5,764 nucleotides of DNA, taken from Candidatus Omnitrophota bacterium (GTDB taxonomy: Bacteria; Omnitrophota; Gorgyraeia; Tantalellales; Tantalellaceae). Within the stretch, counting starts at the first letter, position 1; each line of letters starts with the position of its first letter. The position numbers and the translations under genes were made by a program. The notes beneath the pieces are model-generated. The model was not told where the DNA came from. It worked only from the letters and a program-made list of their open reading frames with translations, and made no database searches. The DNA lies in NCBI GenBank assembly GCA_030631915.1, contig DAOVKF010000093.1, positions 1 through 5,764 of the forward strand, written 5' to 3'. Below, in pieces: positions 1-5,238 of this stretch.

Positions 1-410
1 AGCCGGATACATCTCCGGGACGAACAGCCAAAGCATAGAAATCGTAGTGCTTAAGGGTGCCGCCCTGGCCACCATTCGTAAAGGAGAATTTCCACGCGGC
101 AGACGGTTCCGGAGCATACTCAGTACCCGACCAGTAGTAGGAGCTGTTGATGTTACTGAACTCTGCCGGTATACCCCCGCCTCCCTCATCGTAATAGAGG
201 TGCTCCATTTCGTTGTCCGCGCCTGATTGGTTATACCCAGTCACAGGAGTGGTACCGGCTGTCGGCAGCCGCCAGTCATCATAGGCCGTCGCGTTAAAGG
301 TCACGCTCAGGGCCTCTGCCCACGCTACCTGATTTGCCCACACAGCCTGTGGACTGCTATAATCATACCAGGTTATGTCCTGGTCATCATTATAGATCAG
401 CTTATTGCCC
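1..410. repeat. Long direct repeat, left copy (partner 5352-5764)
   Basis: Bases 1-410 align end to end with 5352-5764, with a single 3-base indel. Identity is 30/30 at the left end, about 70% over 31-148 and about 93% over 151-410. The repeat is simply the shared part of the two DUF1566 genes, which lie in the same orientation about 5.35 kb apart. Both copies are open at a window edge, so the true extent is probably larger. Confidence 0.9.
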
Positions 411-511
411 AGCGTGTCCGTTCCCCTTACATAAAGCGCCGCTTCGCTTGTTCCCGCCATTCCGTACATTAGAACCAGTACTGTCAATATTAGTGTTATT
501 CTTTTATTCAT
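1..511 (-). CDS. Secreted DUF1566 (Lcl-like) protein, copy A, 3' end cut by the window edge; putative DGR target
   Basis: The gene starts at ATG 511-509 and 170 codons are visible before the left edge. An AGGAG ribosome-binding site lies 10 bases upstream (522-526), which fixes the start. Residues 1-24 form a signal peptide: MNKR, a hydrophobic core (ITLILTVLVLMYGMAG), then a likely signal-peptidase I site after SEA. The mature part reads as a DUF1566 domain, with ITWYDY around 46-51, DDWRLPTAG at 78-86, YYWSGT at 125-130, AW at 139-140 and LAVRPGD at 161-167. These domains usually occur in exported proteins, and some adopt a C-type-lectin-like fold; no catalytic role is evident. Residues about 121-159 differ strongly from the second copy at 5239-5764, while the rest is nearly identical. 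The C-terminus, where copy B has its sorting tail, is outside the window. No convincing promoter is seen upstream. The domain call is firm; the ligand or biological role is unknown. Confidence 0.85.
   Translation of the reverse strand, partial: MNKRITLILTVLVLMYGMAGTSEAALYVRGTDTLGNKLIYNDDQDITWYDYSSPQAVWANQVAWAEALSVTFNATAYDDWRLPTAGTTPVTGYNQSGADNEMEHLYYDEGGGGIPAEFSNINSSYYWSGTEYAPEPSAAWKFSFTNGGQGGTLKHYDFYALAVRPGDVSG
31..148 (-). other. Hypervariable block in copy A (candidate DGR variable region)
   Basis: Aligned to the block at 5382-5502, this stretch is only about 70% identical, against about 93% over the shared coding sequence at 151-410 and 100% over bases 1-30. The sharpest part is 35-70. 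Ten codon pairs (A/B, in coding order) are GGC/CTC, GGC/AAC, GGC/ACC, ACC/GTC, CTT/AAT, CAC/AAC, TAC/GAC, GAT/AGT, TTC/TAC and TAT/CTT. They differ at positions 1 and/or 2 only, and keep the same C or T at position 3. Invariant CAG and AAG codons are interspersed. This is what adenine mutagenesis of AAC/AAT codons in a DGR template would leave. Further upstream in the block some third positions also differ and there is one codon indel, so the outer limit is approximate. Assignment to a DGR is an inference. Confidence 0.6.
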
Positions 512-543
512 CGTACATCATCTCCTTTTTCTTCGGGTAATGT

Positions 544-673
544 CAAAAGTTTTATACTGAAACATTCAATATAGTCTTATCACATAACACGTTCCGTTAA
601 AATTCCAGTCTCCCCCCTTAAGCGGGGTTTTTTGGAAGATTTTAAGATAGTAACCGTAGTATTGAAACTTTTG
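544..673. repeat. 130-base element with imperfect inverted-repeat ends and a central hairpin
   Basis: The left end CAAAAGTTTTATACT (544-558) matches the reverse complement of the right end AGTATTGAAACTTTTG (658-673) except for one or two bases. Inside, TTCCA (603-607) pairs with TGGAA (633-637), with A/T pairing extending outward, and CCCC (614-617) pairs with GGGG (624-627). No coding sequence and no obvious target-site duplication are seen. It could be a MITE-like element or a structured leader of the DUF1566 gene that begins at 511. No known family was recognised. Confidence 0.4.
614..633 (+). terminator. Possible plus-strand intrinsic terminator (short stem, T6)
   Basis: CCCC (614-617), loop TTAAGC, GGGG (624-627), then six Ts (628-633). 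In this orientation it looks like a weak rho-independent terminator. There is no plus-strand gene upstream for it to serve, and it lies in the centre of the larger inverted-repeat element, so the resemblance may be incidental. Confidence 0.3.
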
Positions 674-723
674 CATAACCTACCTTACATTTGTTATTGT
701 CGCGCTCTCCACGCGCTTTGTTA

Positions 724-763
724 GATCCCTCGACTCAGTCGCTGTCGCTCCTTCGCTCGGGAT
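724..763 (-). repeat. Intergenic repeat of the CCGAGCGAAG...GAGGGATCT type, expanded
   Basis: On the minus strand it runs ATCCCGAGCGA, then AGGAGCGA, CAGCGA and CTGAGTCGA, ending in GGGATC. The outer ATCCC (725-729) and GGGAT (759-763) are inverted, and CGAC/GTCG (731-734/738-741) makes a small inner hairpin. From memory, the core (CCCGAGCGAAGCGAGGGATCT) is a common intergenic repeat in many bacterial genomes. Here extra GCGA-containing units are inserted. It is not coding. Confidence 0.5.
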
Positions 764-817
764 TATTTCGGCCATACATCTTATGTTCACTATCGTTCCA
801 TAAGTCGCGGTCTCAAT

Positions 818-845
818 AAAAAAAACCCAACCATGGTAAGGTTGG
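818..845 (-). terminator. Rho-independent terminator, minus strand, probably ending the smc operon
   Basis: In minus-strand sense, CCAACC (845-840), loop TTACCAT (839-833), GGTTGG (832-827), one further G, then eight Ts (825-818). The perfect 6-bp stem with a T8 tract is a convincing intrinsic terminator. It is the first clear one downstream of the smc stop codon, about 440 bases away, so either the smc mRNA has a long 3' tail or another terminator or RNA lies between. Confidence 0.75.
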
Positions 846-900
846 ATCCGCAAATGTTTAACGACTACGCGAGTCGACAGCCGGCTGACCTCATTTCGTC

Positions 901-929
901 GCTCGTGTCTCGTCAAACGAGTCACGGGC
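901..929. repeat. 29-base near-perfect hairpin
   Basis: GCTCGTG and CTCGT (901-913) face ACGAG and CACGGGC (917-929) across a CAA loop, with one T-T mismatch and one T-G pair: twelve paired positions in all. No T-tract follows on either strand, so it is not a simple terminator. Its right arm runs into the heptamer array at 923-950. Confidence 0.6.
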
Positions 930-950
930 CACGGATCACGAGCCACGAAA
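923..950. repeat. Four tandem heptamers, CACGNNN
   Basis: CACG recurs at 923, 930, 937 and 944, giving CACGGGC, CACGGAT, CACGAGC and CACGAAA with an exact 7-base period. The array overlaps the right arm of the adjoining hairpin. It is a degenerate microsatellite-like array, and its copy number may vary between strains. Confidence 0.6.
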
Positions 951-968
951 AAGGTCCCCTGGTTTTGC

Positions 969-995
969 GATGTCCTGCTTTTCCTTCAGGACATC
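969..995. repeat. Perfect 9-bp inverted repeat
   Basis: GATGTCCTG (969-977) and CAGGACATC (987-995) are perfect complements around a 9-base loop. No T-tract follows on either strand, so it is a stem-loop or REP-like element and not an intrinsic terminator. A 10-base palindrome, GGGACGTCCC, follows at 1031-1040. Confidence 0.55.
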
Positions 996-1113
996 ATCCC
1001 GAGCAGCCTGCGCTTACACTTCAACTGCGAGGGACGTCCCACTCTTACGAATGGTTTGCCTTTTCAAAGATTTATCAAAGAACTGAATAACTAAAAGCTT
1101 TTCCAAACTTCAT

Positions 1114-1130
1114 AGCAAGCATATCTTGCT
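1114..1130. repeat. 6-bp hairpin AGCAAG-CATAT-CTTGCT
   Basis: A perfect 6-bp inverted repeat with a 5-base loop lies between smc and its distal terminator. There is no T-tract. It may be a processing or stability element in the smc mRNA tail. Confidence 0.4.
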
Positions 1131-1178
1131 TTCCGGGGAAATGCAAGTAAATATTTCTTCCTTTTGTATTTTTAACAG

Positions 1179-1208
1179 CAGTTACCTGTTACCACCTGGA
1201 GGTGACTG
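1179..1208. repeat. Nested inverted repeat downstream of smc
   Basis: CAGTTACC (1179-1186) pairs with GGTGACTG (1201-1208) with one wobble. Alternatively CACCT (1193-1197) pairs with AGGTG (1200-1204). The stem lies about 80 bases past the smc stop in the direction of transcription. No T-run follows, so termination here is doubtful. Confidence 0.4.
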
Positions 1209-1285
1209 GACAGTGTATCCTGAAAATCCGATGAACACAGGGTTATAGCGTGGAGGGTAAGAATGGGAACAAGCCGCACTATTTT

Positions 1286-4200
1286 CTATGCGCCCACGGG
1301 GATATTCTCCTCTTCAGGCTGTTTCTCTTCTTCAGCGAACTTTACCGAAACGATCTTGGAGACCCCTTTCTCCTGCATTGTGATGCCGTAGAGCACATCC
1401 GCCAGCTGTATGGTCATCCTGTTATGGGTCACGATAATGAACTGAGACAGCTTGAGGAACTCCCTGAGGACACGGCAGAACCTGACTATGTTTGACTCGT
1501 CCAGAGGCGCGTCTATCTCATCCAGCACACAGAAGGGGCTGGGATTGACCTTGAAGATCGCGAAGATCAGCGCAATCCCGGTCATGGCTTTTTCTCCGCC
1601 TGAAAGAAGCGTTATATTCTGCAGCTTTTTTCCAGGGGGCCTGACGATAATATCGATACCGCTTTCCAGAATGTCACTTTCATCCTCAAGGACCAGCTCG
1701 GCTCTTCCGCCGTTAAACAACATCCTGAAATAGACGTTGAATTCCCGTTTTATCGCTTCAAATGTCTCCATGAACAACTTACGCGTAGTGCGGTTTATTC
1801 TGGCGATAGCCTGCATAACGTCTTCCCGGCCTTTTGTAAGGTCCTCTCTCTGCCCGGTAAGAAAAGCGTAGCGTTCTTCAAGCTGTTTATGTTCTTCCAC
1901 CGCGCCGAGAGAGACCTCTCCCATCCTTTCAAGCCTGTTGTTGAGCTCTGTTATCCGGCTCTGCGCCTCCTCGCTGTTAAAGGTCTCATCCACCTCCGGG
2001 ACGGATCCCGTAATATGGACCTTATAAGCGTCTGATAAGCGCTGTACAAGCGCCGTCCTCTTATACTCCAGCTCTTTCCTCTCAATATCAATATCCCTCA
2101 TCCGGTTTCGGGAGGATTCCAGCCTCTCTTCATTCTCATTTATCTCCTGTTCCACCCCGCTTATGCACCGGACCAGGTCATCTTTGCGCGCTTTGGCTGC
2201 CGCGTCCTCGGAGATCCTGATCTCTTTCAGATCGCCGTACTCCGTGATCTTTTCCTCAAGCGTTTTTGCCTCTTGATCAAGAGCCGTGATCCCTTCAGCG
2301 CACTCGTTTATGCTTTTACCTTTCTCTCCCACCTCTTTCTCGAGCCGGATGTAGTCCTGTTTTTCTCTCACCAGGCCCTCGGCCAGATGTTCCTCCTCTT
2401 TCCGCATCGCGGACAATTCAGCTTTGATGTCTGATATCGCGTACAACGCCTTCTCCCTCTCCAAAGAGCTATCCTTTATTACCACCTGCGACATGTCTAT
2501 CTTTTGTCCGACACCGGAGCTCTCCTTTTCAAGTTCGCTCAGCCGGGAATCCAGGCCCATGGATCCCTCCTTTAAGCGTCCTATGGCCCCGGATTGCTCC
2601 TCGATCTCTGCGTCAAGGAGCAGCGACTCATCACTCAACGCCTCGGATCTCTCCTTTACGACCGACCTCTTTGACGATACGTCCGCGTACTCTATCTGTT
2701 TCTCCTTTAACGCGTCTTCCAACGACCCCATTTTTGTCCGTGATGCTTTGATCCACTCTTCTAATTCCCCTGCGCCGCGTTCCATGCGCGACACTTCGTC
2801 CGCTACGCGTCTTTCTTCCGCTATCATTTGATCCAGCCTTTCGCGGCGTCCGAAAAGCGGGACCACCTCCTTATCGGAATAGTTCCTGCTGCGATACATG
2901 CCTTTGCGATATATCTCGCCCTTTTTACAGATAATGCGGACCAGGGGATCATTTTCAGTGATAAACACGCGCGCGGCTTCCGGCGCCTCCGCGATAAAGG
3001 TGTCTCTCAACATGCTGGCTATCGCCGAAGAAAAGGGCTGTTCAGCGACAAGAACGCTGGTAACATCATCCAGTGTGCCGTTATCAGATACGGGCCGTCT
3101 ATCCTGTCCATCCGGCATTGCCGCGAGTTCGTCAAGTATCACAAAACTCATGCTCTCCAGGAAATTTTCCTCTAAAAACCCTGAGATACGCTCAGCCACG
3201 TCCCTGGAGTCGACCACCACAGCCCGTGAAAGGTCCCCCAGAACAGACTCCATGGATTCCTCATAATCCCTGCGAACGCTGACGATCTCTGAAAGAATGC
3301 CGCGAACGCCGGCAAAACCGGGATCCCCGGCCTCAACGCGCTTCATTATTTCCTTCCCGCTCTCGCCTATCCCCTCACGCTCTGAGATCAGCCTTTCAAA
3401 AAATTCTATCCGGGGCTTCAGGCCGCTCAACCGTCTTTCCCTTTCATGCTTCTCAGTTTTCAAAAGCGATAATCTCTCCTGCTTTGCGACATATTCGCCG
3501 TTAAAGGCGTCGAACTTACGCTTATCGGCCTCAAGGCCTTTCCTGACCTCCTCGACCGTTTCCCCGGCTATCTTTAATTTTTCGCGGGTTGCCTCTTTCT
3601 CTCTCTCTACGTTAGCCCTTTCCAGTTTTAAACGCCTTTCCCTGGCCGTCATATTGCGGATATCCGCGTCGTTCTTTATCAGCATGTTCCGGGTTTCTGT
3701 CTGTTCCGCGACGATATCCACGGTTTTTTCGCGGCTCAGTTTCAGTTCATGTCTGTGTTGTTCAATGGTCTGGGAAATATTCCCGACTTTTTCCCGGGCT
3801 GACGAGAACTCCGCGTCCTTGGTCTCGCGCCGGTGCCTGACATCCCCGTATCTCTGTTCCATCCCGGCCATGCGTCCCCTCAAAGCTTCCTTCCTCTCAG
3901 TGGCCTCTTCGATGTCCCTGTCAAGTCTCTGCGCATGTTTCTGGAGGTCCTGCACGCGTTCCTTGTTCACCTCAACTATGCGGCGGTTTTTATCGATATC
4001 TGAAGACAGCCGCGTGATCTCGTTCTGCGAAGCCTGCAGGTCTTCCATGACCGCGTTGAATTCTTCCCTGTTCCCGGCAAGGCGGCCGCGCAGGTCATCC
4101 AGACCTTGCTTCAGCGTTTCAGAGGCCTGGTTCATTTCTTTCATGGTTTCATCCAGGCCAGCGCCCTGCTCGTTCAATCCCCTGACTTTTTTATAAGACA

Positions 4201-4885
4201 GTTTCACTTCCATATCTTTCAGATCCTGGTAGCACGCGTGATACCTTTCAGCTTTCCGTGCCTGGCGCTCAATGGACTTGATCTGCCTCTCGACTTCCCG
4301 GATTATATCATTGACCCTGACCAGGTTTTCCTGAGTACGCTCCAGTTTGAGTAATGCCTCCCTTTTCCTGGTCTTATAGCGGGTTATGCCGCTGGCCTCT
4401 TCAAAGACATACCTGCGCTCTTCAGGTTTGGAACTGATCACCATGTCCATCTTACCCTGCTCGATAACCGAATACGAGCTTGTCCCAAGGCCGGTCCCCA
4501 TCAGAATGTTCCTTACGTCCGCCAGCCTTACAGGTGTCTTGTTGATAAGATATTCACTGTCTCCGGAGCGGAAAAGCCGGCGGGTAATGGTCACCTCATC
4601 GTAATCCACGGGAAGGGCCCCGTCCTCATTGGACAGCACGATAGAGACTTCGGCCAGGTTGACCGGATCCTGTTTTTCAGTCCCGTTAAATATCACGTCC
4701 TGCATCAGGGTACTGCGCATTGATCTGGGGGACTGCTCTCCGAAAACCCATTTTATGGCGTCAACGATATTGCTTTTCCCGCAACCGTTGGGCCCCACAA
4801 TAGCAGTGGCTCCGGGCTCAAATTTGAGTTTCGTCCTGTTCAGAAAAGACTTGAATCCTGTTATCTCCAGTTTTTTGAAATACAT
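1286..4885 (-). CDS. smc: Chromosome segregation/condensation ATPase SMC
   Basis: This is a complete 1199-residue SMC protein, of normal length for bacteria. SMC dimers, with the ScpA kleisin and ScpB, load at origins and organise and separate the replicated chromosome. The ATPase head is split between the two ends. The N-terminal half has Walker A GPNGCGKS (31-38, lysine 37), the Q-loop glutamine 143 in IEQGK and FEEASGI at 161-167. The C-terminal half has the signature LSGGEKA (1094-1100), Walker B with DE at 1122-1123, D-loop aspartate 1129 and the switch histidine 1154 in VTHNR. Charged coiled coils (about 172-505 and 680-1040) flank the hinge (about 522-665). The hinge end reads GEIYRKGMYRSR where most SMCs have a glycine-rich PGGxxTGG-like motif. 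The tail is acidic (EEEKQPEEEN). The ATG start gives the normal SMC N-terminus, with an AAAGGAG ribosome-binding site at 4899-4905. A MerR-type gene ends 21 bases upstream; scpA, scpB and ftsY are not in the window. Confidence 0.98.
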   Translation of the reverse strand: MYFKKLEITGFKSFLNRTKLKFEPGATAIVGPNGCGKSNIVDAIKWVFGEQSPRSMRSTLMQDVIFNGTEKQDPVNLAEVSIVLSNEDGALPVDYDEVTITRRLFRSGDSEYLINKTPVRLADVRNILMGTGLGTSSYSVIEQGKMDMVISSKPEERRYVFEEASGITRYKTRKREALLKLERTQENLVRVNDIIREVERQIKSIERQARKAERYHACYQDLKDMEVKLSYKKVRGLNEQGAGLDETMKEMNQASETLKQGLDDLRGRLAGNREEFNAVMEDLQASQNEITRLSSDIDKNRRIVEVNKERVQDLQKHAQRLDRDIEEATERKEALRGRMAGMEQRYGDVRHRRETKDAEFSSAREKVGNISQTIEQHRHELKLSREKTVDIVAEQTETRNMLIKNDADIRNMTARERRLKLERANVEREKEATREKLKIAGETVEEVRKGLEADKRKFDAFNGEYVAKQERLSLLKTEKHERERRLSGLKPRIEFFERLISEREGIGESGKEIMKRVEAGDPGFAGVRGILSEIVSVRRDYEESMESVLGDLSRAVVVDSRDVAERISGFLEENFLESMSFVILDELAAMPDGQDRRPVSDNGTLDDVTSVLVAEQPFSSAIASMLRDTFIAEAPEAARVFITENDPLVRIICKKGEIYRKGMYRSRNYSDKEVVPLFGRRERLDQMIAEERRVADEVSRMERGAGELEEWIKASRTKMGSLEDALKEKQIEYADVSSKRSVVKERSEALSDESLLLDAEIEEQSGAIGRLKEGSMGLDSRLSELEKESSGVGQKIDMSQVVIKDSSLEREKALYAISDIKAELSAMRKEEEHLAEGLVREKQDYIRLEKEVGEKGKSINECAEGITALDQEAKTLEEKITEYGDLKEIRISEDAAAKARKDDLVRCISGVEQEINENEERLESSRNRMRDIDIERKELEYKRTALVQRLSDAYKVHITGSVPEVDETFNSEEAQSRITELNNRLERMGEVSLGAVEEHKQLEERYAFLTGQREDLTKGREDVMQAIARINRTTRKLFMETFEAIKREFNVYFRMLFNGGRAELVLEDESDILESGIDIIVRPPGKKLQNITLLSGGEKAMTGIALIFAIFKVNPSPFCVLDEIDAPLDESNIVRFCRVLREFLKLSQFIIVTHNRMTIQLADVLYGITMQEKGVSKIVSVKFAEEEKQPEEENIPVGA

Positions 4886-4898
4886 GCCCGTCTCTTTG

Positions 4899-4905
4899 CT
4901 CCTTT
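4899..4905 (-). promoter_or_regulatory. Ribosome-binding site of smc (AAAGGAG)
   Basis: AAAGGAG lies 13 bases before the smc ATG, in the 21-base gap after the upstream stop codon. It supports the start at 4885 and independent initiation on a shared mRNA. Confidence 0.7.
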
Positions 4906-4906
4906 C

Positions 4907-5107
4907 TTATTCTTTCCCTCTTTCAAGTATTCTCCTCAGTTCAGCGATATGCACCTCGGTATATTCCCGGTATCCATTAATGGGATTCCTCCGGGGCGCG
5001 GGGAATATCCCTTTTTTCTCATAATTGATAACCGTTCCACGGTATATGCCCAGGATATCGGCTACCTCCTGAACAGTATATTTTTTCTTATTCCCATATA
5101 CGATCAT
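4907..5107 (-). CDS. Small MerR-type helix-turn-helix DNA-binding protein
   Basis: The protein has 66 residues if started at ATG 5107. KKYTVQEVADILGIYRGTV (8-26) is the helix-turn-helix of the MerR family. NYEKKGIFPAPRR and GYREYTEVHIAELRRIL follow as the wing and third and fourth helices. Nothing is left for the long dimerisation helix or ligand-binding domain of full MerR regulators, so this is a stand-alone DNA-binding domain of unknown target. The open frame continues upstream to a TTG at 5203, but that codon lies inside the sigma-70 promoter (5182-5210), upstream of the predicted transcription start near 5175, so it cannot be used from this promoter. ATG 5131 (74 residues) has no ribosome-binding site; ATG 5107 has a weak AGG ten bases upstream and is preferred. 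It is the first gene of a probable two-gene operon with smc and might autoregulate it; no operator was identified. Confidence 0.8.
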   Translation of the reverse strand: MIVYGNKKKYTVQEVADILGIYRGTVINYEKKGIFPAPRRNPINGYREYTEVHIAELRRILERGKE

Positions 5108-5181
5108 CTTGTTGTTACCTGATTGTGACATGAGTTGTCGGGCTTTGTAGATGTTTATAGACCTTTGTGCGTCTTTATTGA

Positions 5182-5210
5182 AGTATACACAAGTCGACCG
5201 CAATAGTCAA
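5182..5210 (-). promoter_or_regulatory. Near-consensus sigma-70 promoter of the merR-like/smc operon
   Basis: In minus-strand sense, the -35 box TTGACT (5210-5205) is followed by exactly 17 bases and the -10 box TATACT (5187-5182), preceded by TGTG like an extended -10. Each box matches consensus at five of six positions. Transcription should start near 5175, leaving about 68 bases of leader before ATG 5107. It lies just after the end of the upstream DUF1566 gene with no terminator between, so read-through from that gene could also reach smc. Confidence 0.8.
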
Positions 5211-5238
5211 GGAGAGGAATTGGGGTCAAACCTCATCA

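Larger units (their letters stand above)
512..1285. other. 774-base non-coding interval downstream of smc
   Basis: No believable gene is seen here on either strand. The open frames that cross it run through a clear terminator and through repeats, and none has family-like sequence. It holds the inverted-repeat element (544-673), an expanded GAGCGA-type intergenic repeat (724-763), the minus-strand terminator (818-845), a 29-base hairpin with heptamer repeats (901-949) and several further inverted repeats: 969-995, 1031-1040, 1114-1130 and 1179-1208. No tRNA, rRNA or riboswitch was recognised. It reads as an accumulation of small mobile or repetitive elements in the 3' region of the smc operon. 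Confidence 0.6.

Noticed and set aside
541..700. Cyclic-di-GMP or other riboswitch upstream of copy A
   Set aside because: The GGGG hairpin and GGTTACT looked suggestive, but the conserved cores of known riboswitch classes are missing.
680..946. An 88-residue minus-strand frame downstream of smc
   Set aside because: It runs through the intrinsic terminator at 818-845 and the GAGCGA repeat; its residues are translations of repeats.
923..950. CRISPR array
   Set aside because: The unit is 7 bases with no spacers; it is a simple tandem repeat.
833..1090. An 85-residue plus-strand frame
   Set aside because: It begins inside the terminator stem and crosses hairpins and the heptamer array; no ribosome-binding site and no family resemblance.
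512..1285. A DGR template repeat or reverse transcriptase in the non-coding interval
   Set aside because: The constant segment flanking the variable block occurs only at 1-30 and 5352-5381, and no RT-like frame exists in the window.
3297..4196. A 299-residue open frame on the plus strand
   Set aside because: It lies wholly antisense to smc, is serine-rich as expected for the mirror of a charged coiled coil, and has no domain-like sequence.
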